Below are positions 44,196 through 57,562 of a stretch of 64,000 bases of DNA, piece after piece. Numbering within the stretch: the first letter of the stretch is position 1; every line of letters starts with the position of its first letter. The notes beneath the pieces are model-generated. The model was not told the origin of the DNA. It did not search any database and saw nothing but the letters and a program-made list of their open reading frames with translations. The DNA is taken from positions 29,667,090 through 29,731,089 of the forward strand of contig CM060180.1 in the NCBI GenBank assembly GCA_030549775.1, read 5' to 3'. The position numbers and the translations under genes are program-made. The stretch is from Tamarix chinensis. Lineage: Eukaryota > Streptophyta > Magnoliopsida > Caryophyllales > Tamaricaceae.

Positions 44196-45849
44196 GTTAG
44201 ATAGAGACTTTCATTTTTTTTTAAATAAATATAAAAATAGTTGAGTCTATTCTGGATTGCATATAACAAAGTTTAATGTTAGAATATATATATTTATTGT
44301 TAACTAAAATAAATACATATATTTATTAAAATAAAACAAACAACTGGCATATACATCTATGTATATTAATTCACTAAGAACACTCGCAACAAATGAGCAA
44401 TAAACAAGATATAATTTTATTTCTGAGATTTTTTTAGCTCTAATTTTACAATAATATAGCAATAAGATATATTACTTCACCAAATCTATATCCACCATAA
44501 CTAAACAAATATTTACTTAATTAATTATATTATTTATTAAATGTTAATTCTTGTTATTAAAATAAAAAATGGTATTTTTTGCTGTTTTAATAAAATGAGA
44601 AAATTATAAATTATTATTTTTACACACACTAACATATTTTTATCATTTTAATTAGTTGCAATATTAATTATTTTCTCAGTAACATTCATATTATATTAAT
44701 ATTAAATATTAAAACAAAAGAATTAATTTTTAATATTTTTTGTCTGGACCTTCAACAAAACATTGCATTTTGGGCGAAGGAAGCACATCACAATATGTTC
44801 CGACGTCTGCAATAAAAACGAGCAAAGATTTTGCGTTAAAAACGTGAATTAAACATTCATGATGCGTTTCAAACATGTTTCGAACCGATTTTTGGCTCTC
44901 CTTTATACGTTTTCTTGCTCCAGCGATATTTTTTACGTGGAAAATTTTCCAGCTTCCTTTTCTGGGCATTTTTGAGTGGAGTCATGACAGAGGCAATAAA
45001 TCTTCTACCCTTTTGTTGTAGTCATCCTAAAAATGTATGTGAATCTTTAAACAAACAAAAATATATATCATTTCTTTTTGTGCTTATTTTTATAATTTGT
45101 TTGGAAATTGACATTTTTTATATTTGATTCTGTCCTTACTTGTGCGTCCCCGTGCAACGTTCGCCGGAAGTCGATGCCTTGTGCTCGTCTCAAGGGGCGT
45201 GCTTTCAGTCTGTAAAGTTGGCTAAAAAGCAAAAAGGAAAATCAAAGAAGAATTAAAGGACTTAGCACCTATTTCTATTCGCATCACTTTGTTTGATGTG
45301 ATCCATATTCGTTGTCTCTGGTTGCCTTTCTGGCTGATTAGCGAGCATATTATTTTCAGGTACTTGATTAAAAGTCTGATTTAGACCCCATATATCCTAT
45401 TCTCCGTGCAACACAGTGAAAGTCTTATGTTGACCTGATTTCATCTCTGTCTCATCTTTCTCCCTTGATGCTTTTCATGTACTTTTTTCCTCTTTTTGAA
45501 TCCCCAAACGGGGTTTTGCAAACGGTCATAAAAGCTATGCCGGCGAATGAGCTTGAACAGGCGGGAGAAAGAAGGAAAGGAACACCAGAAGCAGTCTCAT
45601 TGTTGCTGCTGGCTGGCTGGCTGGCTGGCTGGCTTGGTGCATTCAGCGAAGCTACATGCTGGTGACTGCGGCTGCACTTTACTCCGATACTGTAATCTGT
45701 TTGCAGCCTATTGCCCTGTAGCTAGGGGTGACGTGTTTCTATGGTCCCTCTTCTTCAATCCATCCGTACTGCGCAGAAGGCGCTTTTACTGGTCAAGTAA
45801 TCCGTTTGTCAGCACAGATCCTTTTATACCTCGTTATTTGGATTTGTAT
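44196..45849. other. No gene recognised
   Basis: AT-rich to 45130, then more balanced composition to 45830. Overlapping ORFs at 45465-45952 run through a (GCTG)n repeat and agree with no family I know. Confidence 0.35.
45610..45634. repeat. (CTGG)n tetranucleotide repeat
   Basis: About six CTGG units; it creates Leu-Ala-Gly-Trp repeats in overlapping ORFs. Confidence 0.9.
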
Positions 45850-46690
45850 TATTTTAGGGGAATTTTTTATATATATATTATTTTTCGAATTTTATTATCT
45901 ATATAATCTACCACATTATTACTTTAAAAATAAATTTTCATTTTTTTATTAAATATTTAAATTATCTATATAAATAATCTACCACATTATTAATTTGCAA
46001 TATTATTCAATTATTATTATTGATATTGTGAATTATTAACAATTATAAATATATTTTTATATATTACATTAGTTATCAATATTATAATTTTAAATACTTA
46101 TTATTCATTATTATTAGGTACAATGAATTACATACGAAAATTAATTCATTGTATTATTATTAATTATTTATATATCATTTTTACCAATATTTATTATTAT
46201 TAATATTAGTATGAATTATTATTCTTAAGATTAATTATTAGTTTTAATATTCATTATTATTAATAATATTTATTAATTATAAATATTCACATCAATATTA
46301 ATTATAATTAACTATTAGTACCAATTACATTAATTCTTAATAACATATTATATCATGAAAAATATTTATAAATATTATAATTATAATGAATTATTGATTA
46401 ATAGTTAAAATTATTATGTATTGATATTTATTATTATAATTAGTATATGCTATTAAAATTAAGCCTATAAATAAATTAAAAATAATATAATAATATATTT
46501 TATTTAAATAAGGATTAATTAAAATTATTAATATACATCAATTCATTTTATATCTGATGTGTTACCAAGCACAATTATTACTTCAATAATAAATAAATAA
46601 ATAAAATTATACCTATCAAGCATCATTTTTACTATAGAGAATAATAAATTTCAAATGGAAAAATAAATAACATTAAGCAATCTCTAGATA
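45850..46690. repeat. AT-rich degenerate repeat, copy 2
   Basis: Same word content and the same conserved right end as 39880-41900, but shorter (about 0.8 kb). Confidence 0.5.
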
Positions 46691-49549
46691 GTGGACTTAG
46701 TGTGGAACAACTCTCGTTTTGCTAGCAAACAATCAATTAAGGGCATGTTCTCCTTACTTAATTTCAAAGCTTATCACTTTAGTTTAGATCATGTTAAATT
46801 AATAAATTTTTAATAATAATAATAATAATATGTATAAAATGAATGAAAATTATTATAATAATCATAGTAGTAGTAGTAATAGTATTAAGAAAGAAAGGGT
46901 TACTTATGGCAATAATAATAGTAATATGGTCATAATAATGATCATTTATTTTTAAAAGGGTTTTATTCTAATTATATTATATTAATAAATATTAGATAAC
47001 GTGGGTTTGTTTGGAGTTATTTATCAAAATTAGTTATCTAAAATAATTATTTATTTTAAAAACATTTTAGGCACTATATAAAATTATAGCCACAAAGATA
47101 TCAAAATATCAAAGATCGTTTTGTTGGCAATGTTATATGGCACAAAGATATCAAACCCCGTTGAATATAACAAAGGTGAATTAGGTTAAATAGTTTTATT
47201 TACTTCTGTTCATTGTATTTGGAGACGCCTTTTTGGGAGATATTTAGGATTATATGGGGCAGATAATTCACCTCTATTTATATTCATTAATCTCATATTT
47301 ATTAACTTCACTTTTGGAAGCAATGAAGGAGAGAAGGAAAATTTAAATAAAATTCATACATTACCAGATCATATTGCCTCTTAACTTGATATCTCGTTAT
47401 GAGTTTATTTTTTTAGCAAAAACATATAAATGACACTTGTTTTATTTTTTGATCTCAATACACTTCATTCTAGGTATAATTAAATTCATTTTGATTCACC
47501 TAAATCAGATTAATGTTTACCAAACATCCTTTCGAAATATTCATCTTAATTTATCTTCATTCCTTTCATCGAAGTGAATTTTTAAAGTTCAAACTCACAT
47601 CAATTCACCTAGATCCAAATGAACCATGTATGTAGCTACTTTGCTATGGCATGCTAAATACGGTTAGATTGCTAATCAAACCACATCAAACTATAATTTT
47701 ACCATTTGATTTAGTTAATGGTAAAAAAAATATGGTTTGGTTAAATATTTTTTAAAATGTTTGCTTAATGGTTCAGGGACCGAAATTTCGGGCAATTAAC
47801 CATTCGTTGTTTCACGGTATTATATATATTATTATTATTGTATTATTTTTAGTTCTTCTGCGATATGTGTTATTGTAGATTTGTTGGATATATCCAACAA
47901 TTGACTATAGTACATTTGTGAACCTTGTGATTTTGTGGATGCTTTAAAATCACGGTAGTTAGCGGGTTAGTAGTTAGATAGATCCAATATTTTTTTTTGT
48001 GAATGTCATGAATATACTGACATTAGTAGGCAACAATAATTTTGTTTTTTTTTTATAAATTTTTTTTGTTAGCCTCTAACAACCATAACAAGAGCAAAAC
48101 AAGTTATGGACGTAGGAGCTAAATAGGAAGGGTGAATAAGGATATTTACTTTATTTGAATAATTATATGATATTTTGGTATATCATGCAAGATGAACCTA
48201 GATAGAGATGTGACACGGTGGTTTGGTTGATGAAAAATTATTTATAACACGTATTTCAAAAGATTTTGGTGGCCCTATATAGAAATTAGAAATCAAGACC
48301 CTAAAAAATTGTACAAAGTAATTATTTAAATATAAAATATAATAAGAACACCTATATCACATACTTTAAGTTTTTTTCTCTAAAAGAAAAATAAAATTAT
48401 AATGTAACAATTTATTATTGAATTATATAATTGTATAATAAATTAAAGGAAAAAAATTTGATATTATAAAAAGAATCTGAAAATGAAAAAAAAAATTAGA
48501 AAGAAAAAAATTAGACACTTTTAACTTAACACTTATATAAACCTCCAATTCTTTAAAGTTAAAATTTATCAAAGTCAACCTTATACTCAAACAGATAAAT
48601 GATATATTTCACACCAAACACGAATATTGATGCTCAGCATATACTTAAAGTACACCTCAAACTAGTAAACCCAAATCACAAAATATGATTAAACAAACAT
48701 ATTATTGCACTTTGACAATATAAAATTTAATTTACTGTAATACCAACAATGGTTTGAAAGATGATGGCCCTATGCAATTGCTCCAGTTGCATTTGGCCTT
48801 AGACACCCCTAATCACTAGGTAGGATAGGACAATCATTGACATTGCATGTAATATATAATCATTTCTCTATATGAGATAATTACTTGGGAAGTATAACAT
48901 GGAGTTTTGATTAATGGTTTTTTTATTTATTATAATGCAGAGGTTGGGAAGCAAAAATACGAAGTATATAATCACTAGTGAAGACATAACAACCACTAAA
49001 TTTACATGTAATATATGGTTACTTATTTGGAGAAGGTAATTGTGCATTTATTTTTACTGCATGCATCTTATTAGATGCATAAGGATGTATACTACCTCAA
49101 ATCTAACTAGTATCTCACCCGTGTGATATCCAAGATTATATATATATTATTAACATAAATACTATTGATTTAATCTTAAATACAATATTTACTATTTAAT
49201 AAGTAAAAAGTTCATACATAAAATTAAATGACGATTAAGTATGAAAAAAGATATAAGACTACATGTAACATGATAGTATATTGATACATTTCATTGAATA
49301 ATGAATCTATTGAATATAACTATTTGATTCTAAAAATATACATATTTACAATAACATGATATTATACATCTTAAGTTGATTAAAAGTTTAAATTTTAATA
49401 TAGAGAAGTAACATATTTGTTTATAGATGATAGCTGTAATTAATATTCGTGTTACATAGTTATTATCAATTTAATTTTCTTATATGTGAGAAAATTGTTT
49501 GACTCTTATTGTAATTTGTCATTACTACATTGGTAGGAAAATTTTTTGT
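46691..49549. other. AT-rich intergenic sequence, nothing recognised
   Basis: No ORF with family similarity. Short TAG and AAT repeats occur at 46815-46880. Confidence 0.4.
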
Positions 49550-49796
49550 AGTACTCGTTTGGAATAAGGGTAATAAGAGTGAAGAAATTACCTCATTATT
49601 TTATATTTATTGTAATATATTTAGAAATAAAATAAAAAACTTTTTTTTATTAAGTATCCACTTTAGATCTCAAATTTCCTCTAAAATAGGTATTTTGTTA
49701 AAAATGATTTTATTATTTATAAATATTTGATATAAAAGATATAAAATAGGGATAATTTTTTCCATCACTATTACCCCCATGCCAAACAAACCCTTA
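49550..49796. mobile_element. MITE, family B copy 2
   Basis: The left end CGTTTGGAATAAGGGTAATA is matched by the inverted right end TGTTTGGCATGGGGGTAATA. The similarity continues for about 35 bp. The internal GATATAAAAGATATAAAATA matches copy 1 at 43985. No coding capacity. Target duplication not found. Confidence 0.7.
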
Positions 49797-49814
49797 TTCT
49801 TATAGGATAACCTT

Positions 49815-49836
49815 CACACACACACACACACACACA
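49815..49836. repeat. (CA)n microsatellite
   Basis: About eleven CA units. Confidence 0.9.
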
Positions 49837-50062
49837 TGTAAAGCCCCCCATTAATATGTTTGTCCATATTAAATATTTGTTGTTGACCTTTTAAATCACA
49901 TTACTTGTAAACCTTGTTTCTTAATTAATAAAGAACATAATTATAATCCTATGTGGGTTAAATATTTCATTGGAAAATTTTATATTCCTGAGTTTTGTTA
50001 TTATATACAATAAAGATAGAGATATATGAGATATTGATTTCTATAAAATGGGGGTTGAAAAT

Positions 50063-50366
50063 TGTAACACCCCGAGTGGATATGACCATGTGGGGGCTAC
50101 CCTTGAGAGATTTCGGATTGATTGACTGACTCAATAGATTAACACGAGTCTTTTCAACGCGTTTTGTCCTCACTCACGCGCTTCCTAAGAACTTTTTAGA
50201 AAATTCTGAAACTTCCCAAAAGGTCACTCATTCTAAAAATTGCTCCACAATCAGCTCGCTTAACTATGGAGTTCTTAGGATGGAATCACCAAAAAGATGG
50301 TATACCATGTTGATAAAAGTAGTTAGATCAATCATTATAACACTTCGCTTAATATGGGGTATTACA
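50063..50366 (-). repeat. Left LTR of the TRIM
   Basis: Shares with the right LTR TCACGCGCTTCCT, AACTTTTTAGAAAAT, TATGGAGTTCTTAGGATGGA and TTAGGATGGAATCACCAAAA. Confidence 0.88.
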
Positions 50367-50501
50367 TTCACCCTCACTCAAAGAATGCAACTTCCTCGTT
50401 GCGCCTCAACCACTTACTGTCTAAATATAGTTTTTATCCCAAGAATCATCCCGCTAGGTGGCTGACTAGATCATCCAAGTTTAGCTCGCGGTCGCAGTTT
50501 T

Positions 50502-50513
50502 GCTCTGATACCA
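50502..50513 (-). other. Primer-binding site of the TRIM
   Basis: TGGTATCAGAGC on the - strand, complementary to the 3' end of plant initiator Met tRNA. Confidence 0.85.
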
Positions 50514-50515
50514 TT

Positions 50516-50819
50516 TGTAACACCCCGAGTCGATATGACCACACGAGGGCTATCTTAGAGCGCTTTTAGATTGATTGGATGACTCAACAAATCAACACGA
50601 GTCATTTCAAACCGCTTTGTTTTTACTCACGCGCTTCCTGATAACTTTTTAGAAAATTTTAAAACTTCCCAAGATGGTTACCTATCCTACAATTACTCCA
50701 TGACCAACACATTTCAGTATGGAGTTCTTAGGATGGAATCACCAAAAGGATGATATATCATGTTGATATAAGTAATCAGATCAATCATTATAACAATCCG
50801 CTCAATTTGGTGTATTACA
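50516..50819 (-). repeat. Right LTR of the TRIM
   Basis: Same length as the left LTR but with many base substitutions, so the insertion is not recent. Confidence 0.88.
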
Positions 50820-53800
50820 AGAATTATTGAAAACCATTTTTTAATCGTTTGAAAAGATTTGAATGACGAACTTGATTATATTATGGACTTTGAATTTCAA
50901 ATTGAAGGTTGTGTATGAGTACTTTACTCTCTCGTTCCCAATATATTGATTGGAGAAAAATTGAAAGAATTTTTTTTAATGTTTGTTTGAAAGATTTTAG
51001 TTAAATTTAAAAGATGAATAATTTGATACTAAAATATAAGGAAAAAATGAGTATTTAAATAGATTAATAAAAAAATGTAATTTTCAACCATTTTTTTATG
51101 TTCAATTTTTTATATACGCTATATAAATTAAAAATAAACTTTTAAAAATGTCGAACTTGATTATGTAGTATTTAAATATAGATATGAAATTTGAATGACA
51201 AATTTAAGTTGTCACTAAAAAGAGAAGATAAAGGGTTGTGGGAACGACATTGTAATTAGAGAAAGATTAGAACCACTTCTTTTTAATAATTGTTTTATTT
51301 TAGTAATTTTAAACTTATTAGGGTTGAATGTAAAATATAAGCAATTTAATACTAAATGTAGTGGGGTTATAAGAGTTTTCTACCTTTGATATTTGATGGC
51401 TTAAAATTTTTTATTTTAAATTTAATTAATTAGTGGTATAGTAGCATGTAAATATTTTTAAAATTAACTATTTTAAATTTTACCTAAATAGTAGACGTGG
51501 GTCATAGGGAGTAGAGTTAGTTGATATTTATTTGGAAGGAAGATTAATTTATATATATAAACCTCGTCATAAAATTTGTAGGCTGTTATCCGGTGAAAGA
51601 GGAAAAAAAAAAAGACAAGCGAATCAAATAAATCTTTTTGTATCCCAAATTACCCAACAGAAAAGGTCATTCCACTATCCACAGTTACCCGCTGATTATA
51701 CCTCAAATAATCGGCCAATGTTTACATTTATCGGAAATCTTTGGTTTCTCTGGTTTGCCCCACAGAAAAAGGTTAAAAAATGATAAGGAGCCCTTTGCCA
51801 CTCCCACTTGTACACTAACTCTAAAATTGACCAAAGATGGAGGCTGAGAACCATGCATGTAAAGGAACAGTATCGAGTCGCAGTTAATATCAGAAAGCTA
51901 GAGGGGAGTAGCCGAGTAGGAACTGTCTGGTGACATACGAGTGGTAATTTAATTCCGAATTGATTGAAAGCCATAAAGAAGGAAACAACTTTTGCATGTA
52001 TCTGAGCGTGCCATAAAGAAGCATGATGACTCCGGTGCTGCTGCTTCTGAAGCTGTCAATATGGAAGGACACGACTTTTGCACCTATTTCATTCGAATCT
52101 CGGCTTACGATACTACTAATATGTAAGTTGCCAACAAATATAGAGAGAATTTATCCGTTTATCTCATACAATAGAACCAGATAAAATTATGGAGGATCCG
52201 TCATTTCATCATATTTATATAGATATTAGATCAGAAACAGTAACATTTAATCCGATAATCTCAGTTAGATGAATTAAGTGGACCTTAATCTACATTTCCC
52301 ATTTTAACATTCTAAGATTTATCATATTTTTGTTTGTCATCCCTTTTTCCAATGCATCATGCATTCTCACTATATTACATATATTTTCATATTTAAACAA
52401 CTACATTTAAATTATGTACAGCACCATTTATTTGATCCTTGCTTGTTTGGGACTAGATATGATCAATTTTATTTTAATTTTAAGAATATTATTAAGTTAG
52501 AAGTTCGATACAAATTTAATATTTTTAAATAATATTTTTTTATTAGTTTTTAAACTTTTTGAAATTTTTTTTACCTTTATGGATGTTTTTGACATTCGAT
52601 AAATTTTCGATGATCCTTCGGTGGAAGTATTAGATGTGAAAAATAAATTATTATATTTAATATATTTTATATATTATATTAAAAATAATAAAATGTTTTT
52701 TTAAAAATTTTAATTTTAATTTAAATAAATAATTTTTAAGGCTGCCTACTTCTTCATCGAAAATCAAATGACAATCACCCTTTAGTTAACTCACTCTACT
52801 TTGTAATCCTAACAAATGGATATTTATGTAGAAAAGTTTTTTTTTCCCTTTTTCCCATGACCAAATGGATGAAGAACAAGATAGAAGTGAAACATGGTTA
52901 CTTCTTTGATCTAATAGAAATGGCTTCAACTCTTTTCCACGTGGTTCTAGATTCGAATCATATCATCTCTAACGTATATTTCAGGTATTAAAAGACATAT
53001 GAATTTGTTGATATGAAATGACTATAGTAATTCGGATAGTTGTAGTATGAGATTTTGATTTCTATTAGTAATTAAAAGTCAATGGTCGGAGAGTTAGCTT
53101 TTTATGGTCACCTAGGATCATAAACACATATTTCCTGTATTTATAAGATATATGTTTTAACTTACTTCTACCGTGTTGACTTAAGACAAAAGGACATAGT
53201 AAGTTTTAATTACTGAGATAAGACATATTGTCTTTTGAGATATAAAAATTGTGGCCTTTTGAGATTAGATATAGATATGAAGCGTTTTCCTGACAGCCAT
53301 GGATGAAATAGGTTAAAATAATAAGAAGGAAAAGAGGCGATGGTTCATCGTGGAGCAGGAAAAAAGATGACTTTTTTATTTTATTTTTTTGCCTTTTCTA
53401 TCTGAATACTACGCTGCATGCTGCCGAATCACAGCTCCTGTCAGTTAGCTTTATTTGACCAAGCATTCATATTTCATATTCCCAATTAATAGATGCCTTT
53501 TTTGTTACTTAAAAGCTTCGTTTGTGTTACAGAAGTATACATCTCTTCCCCAGTACGTTTTCTATGAGACGGAAGTCATTACAAAACAAATGGCAAAAGG
53601 CCAAATTGAAGACCTTGGAATTCTTCGTCCAGTTTATTTAATGTATTGGTCCTGTATCGATTTCGATGATCTTCGCCTTGTTTTTTAGTGCACAGATTCT
53701 ATTTCAAAATAATCCACCGTGACGACCGTATTGGATTCGCTCGGTGGCAAAGGAAGAAAAAGTTGCTCCCCCCAAGGCCCGAGCCCCTCTCCTGAAGATG

Positions 53801-54277
53801 CTTTTGTTATTTCATGGACCCAATTACTTGCACATATTTGAGTAAAAATTAAGAAAATATGGTCCCAAGCTGCTCCTAAAAGCAACCTCAATCATAGTCT
53901 CATCTCAACTAATCCTTCCCTCCTTTTCTGTAGCCTTTCTCTAGTCCCTATGCATCGAGTTTATAATGTCATCATTAACTAAGCAAATTTCTTAACTAAA
54001 ACATAGTAGAAGTATCCATTATGTCACTAATTTAATTCTGACCTTAATTTTCTGAGTTCATATATCTGAATCAAAATACATTAAATACTGGTAAATACTA
54101 TAGTACTAGTCCTATGCAACTTAAGTTAAAATCTAGTATTATTTAAATAGTTATCGTTAAACAGCCCTTCCCCACTAAAGGGTAAAGAGACTGTGTTAAC
54201 TATACAGTCTTATGCTGTAGTTGTTGTCCCTTTCTCTCCCACCACTTCCATACTCCGGCAACTAGCTTCAAGTTCCA
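50820..54277. other. Upstream intergenic region of the MOL1-like gene
   Basis: AT-rich. ORFs at 51532-51974, 53455-53688 and 53685-53891 show no family similarity. The last few hundred bases before 54278 should hold promoter and 5' UTR, but I cannot fix a TATA box or start site. Confidence 0.4.
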
Positions 54278-57200
54278 ATGGAGATTTACCAATCTTCTCT
54301 CTTAAGCCTTCTTCTCTTTTTATCTATATTCAACCCATCCGGGGTAATAGTTCTTGGAGTTGATGTCTTCTCAGAGGCGCTACTGAGCTTAAAATCTGAA
54401 TTTGTAGATGACACCAACAGCTTGAGTGATTGGGTGTTGCCACAAAAAGGCAACAACCTCCGGTCTGAAAAAATCCATGCTTGCTCTTGGTCAGGTATCA
54501 AATGCAACACCAATTCCACAATGCTCATTGGCATAGACCTATCAAAAAGGGATCTTTCTGGTAAATTATCAGGAAACCAGCTTCCAGTTTTTAGTACCCA
54601 CCTTGTTGAACTTAATCTCAGTCAAAATTCTTTTTCCGGGAATCTCCCTATTTCAATCTTCAACCTCACTAATCTTAAAGCCCTAGACATTAGCAGAAAC
54701 AATTTTTCCGGCCGTTTCCCTAATGGGTCTTCTGGGTTGAAGCAGCTTCTTGTTTTTGATGCTTTCAGCAACAGCTTTTCAGGTCCACTACCTGCTGACT
54801 TGTCAAGGATCGAAACCCTTACTGTTTTGAACCTGGCTGGGAGTTACTTCAATGGATCAATCCCTTCGGAATTTGGCGATTTCAAGAGCTTGGAATTCAT
54901 TCATTTGGCTGGGAATTTTTTGAGTGGCAACATCTCTCCTGAACTGGGCAAGCTTCAAACTCTGATTCATATGGAGATTGGGTATAATTCTTACGATGGC
55001 AGTATTCCTAGAGAACTGGGGAATATGAGTCGACTTCAGTATTTGGATATTGCTGGTGCCAGCCTCACCGGTTCAATTCCCAAAGAACTGAGCAATTTGA
55101 CTGAACTCGAGTCACTTTTTCTCTTCAGGAATCAGCTTGACGGAGTTATCCCGTCAGATTTCGGCAAGCTTGTTTCTCTAAGAAGTTTAGACCTTTCAGA
55201 CAATCTGATTTCTGGTCCTATACCGGAGAGTTTCGTTGAGTTGAAGAATATAAGTTTGCTCAGCCTTATGTACAATGAAATGAATGGTACGGTCCCTGAA
55301 GGGATTGCTGAGCTTCCAATGCTGGAGACACTCTTGATCTGGAACAATTTCTTCATTGGGTCGCTCCCTCTGAACTTAGGGAAGAACTCAAAGCTGAAGA
55401 TGGTGGATGTTTCAACAAACGAATTCAATGGCAGTGTTCCTCCTCATATCTGTGCTGGCGGGGTGCTCTCTAAGTTGATCATCTTCTCGAATAATTTTTC
55501 GGGTGAGCTTCCAACATCTCTTGCAAGTTGTTCTTCTCTTGTACGGATTCGGTTCGAGGATAACTCACTTTCGGGATTTTTACCATTTAATTTTAGCAAA
55601 CTCCCTGCCATGTCATATGTTGACCTGTCTAGAAATCAATTCATGGGTGGCATTCCTGACGACATATACCTAGCCTCTAAGCTCGAGTACTTTAATGTGT
55701 CGCATAATCCTGTTCTTGGAGGCGTTATCCCTCGAAAGATTTGGTCTTTGCCAGTACTTAGGAATTTGTCTGCATCCTCTTGTAATATCTCGGGCGATCT
55801 TCCCTCTTTCGAGTCCTGCAAATCCGTTTCCGTCATTGAGCTGAACAAGAATAGCGTATCAGGAATTATCCAAGAAAGCATTTCAAATTGTCGACGGCTG
55901 CTGAGAATTGATTTGTCGAATAATGAACTTACAGGGCAAGTACCAGAGAAGCTAGCTAGTCTTCCTGCGCTTGGTATCATAGATCTTTCACATAATAATC
56001 TTAGTGGCCTAATTCCAGAAAGCCTTAGTCATTCATCAAACCTGCTGCTTTTTAATGTATCATTCAACGATCTCTCGGGGTCGATACCAGACGAAAAGGT
56101 TTTCAGATTAATGGGCAGCAGTTCTTTCGCGGGCAATCCTAAATTATGTGGAGTTCCATTGGAGGCATGTCCTAATACTAAGGAAATTCAAGCTGAATTT
56201 CTTTGGGTTTTAGTACTGTGTGCAGTTGTTGTGGCCTTCATAGCACTCTCAGTGTCTGCAATATTTTACTTTCAGAAAGGTCGGAAATTAGGCCAATGGA
56301 AAATGGTCTCATTTACAGGGCTGCCTCAGTTCACAGCAAACGACGTCTTGAAGAGCTTCAATTCTTCAGCACATGCTGAAACGATGCCAGCATTATTCTC
56401 GGGTCCGATTCACAAAGCTGTTTTGCCAACAGGAATAACAGTGTCGTTGAAGATGATCGAATGGGCGCCACAGAGAGTGAATGCAACGACCGAGTTCATA
56501 ACCCAAATGGGCAATGCTAGGCACAAGAATTTGACGAGGTTGCTTGGGTACTGCTACAACAAGCACATCGCTTATCTTCTGTATGACAATTACTTGCACA
56601 ATGGAAATTTAGCTGAGAAGATGACAACCAAGAGGGATTGGTCTTACAAGTATAATACCGTGATTGGCATTGCTGAGGGACTTCACTTTCTTCATCATGA
56701 ATGTCACCCTGCAATTCCACATGGAGATTTGAGATTGAACAATGTTGTGTTTGATGAGAATATGGAGCCTCAATTGACTGAATTTGGTTTCAAGTATCTG
56801 ATACGACTTGGTAGAGGTATTATTCTATCCAAATCGTTTCCTAATTTCCATATTCTGAATGGCTAAGACAAAGATGTTAGTATATACTTTTTAACATAGA
56901 TTTTTAATTCTTAGTAAGTACAGAAATTGCAGATTGATTTTACTTTATCAAGCCAAACGAACATAATGTCATATCACGTCAAAAGTTATTTTTAGATAAT
57001 TTTGACGTTTTGCATTCTTAAATGGACTAGTACATCACCTACCAGTCCAACACACTGCCGTTATATAATTTCATCAGCCTATAAACCGTTGCTGCACATA
57101 CATGCTCTGTCATATTATACTGACTGGTTAGTATACTTGGGACAGGTCAACTCGATGCTACCATTAAAGAGGAACTTGTCGCCGACATCTACAGCTTTGG

Positions 57201-57441
57201 GGAGATGATTCTTGAAATATTAACAGATGGAAGGATAGTGGGTGTAGGAAAGAGCAAGCGGCACAAAAGGGAGGCTCTCATGGATGAAATTTGCAATGAA
57301 AATGCGGGAGATGGGACACAAGGAGAGGCAAAACTGATGCTGGAAGTTGCTTCGCTTTGTACCGGAAGCAGGATGTCTGATAGGCCAACAATGGAAGAAG
57401 TTCTGAAGCTCTTGAGGAGGTTAAATCAAATAAGGAAATAG
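54278..57441 (+). CDS. MOL1: LRR receptor-like kinase, MOL1 orthologue
   Basis: Exon 1 is 54278-56816 and exon 2 is 57146-57441; the 329-bp intron splits a glycine codon (phase 1). The product is 944 residues. It has a signal peptide (1-28), an LRR N-cap (SEALLSLKSEF) and a paired CSWSGIKC. About 22 leucine-rich repeats follow (about 85-615), then a C-cap (CGVPLEAC, about 622), a transmembrane helix (about 641-664) and a kinase-like domain (about 683-944). Sequence along its whole length resembles Arabidopsis MORE LATERAL GROWTH1, a plasma-membrane receptor-like kinase of the TDR/PXY group that restrains cambium activity. The glycine-rich loop is absent. The VAIK lysine is kept (VSLK), HRDLK is HGDLR, and DFG is EFG, so it may signal without normal phosphotransfer. 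The start ATG is the first in frame before the signal peptide. Confidence 0.95.
57146..57441 (+). CDS. MOL1: MOL1-like gene, exon 2 (kinase C-lobe)
   Basis: Follows GGGACAG and reads QLDATIKEELVADIYSFGEM, then ILEILTDGR, ASLCTGSRMSDRPTMEEVLK and ends NQIRK-TAG. D-YSFG and DRPTMEEV are kinase subdomain IX and XI motifs. The stretch between EFG and D-YSFG is short, so no clear APE motif is visible. Confidence 0.93.
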
Positions 57442-57562
57442 TACAAAAATCCTGGATTAAGTGCAGCTTTTTTTTTCTTTTCTTTTTTTTTTTCTAGTGA
57501 TGAGGTATAATATGTAATGAAAAGGTAAATTCACAGCTGCAAGCGGCTTACTCAAGTTGGCA

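Larger units (their letters stand above)
50063..50819 (-). mobile_element. TRIM: miniature terminal-repeat retrotransposon, complete
   Basis: Two 304-bp LTRs (50063-50366 and 50516-50819) enclose only 149 bp. Both start TGTAACACCCCGAGT and end GTATTACA. On the - strand a perfect primer-binding site, TGGTATCAGAGC (50502-50513), lies 2 bases inside the right LTR, and a purine-rich GAGTGAGGGTGAA abuts the left one. Flanking AAAAT and AGAAT match in 4 of 5 bases, an old target duplication. There is no coding capacity, so it must have used proteins from another element. Confidence 0.88.

Noticed and set aside
45547..45906. 119-codon ORF on the + strand
   Set aside because: Runs through the CTGG microsatellite; overlapping frames look equally open and none matches a family.
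54286..56720. Several - strand ORFs
   Set aside because: Shadows of the MOL1-like coding exon.
56817..56866. Extension of the receptor ORF to a stop at 56866
   Set aside because: Intron read-through; the kinase domain continues in phase at 57146.
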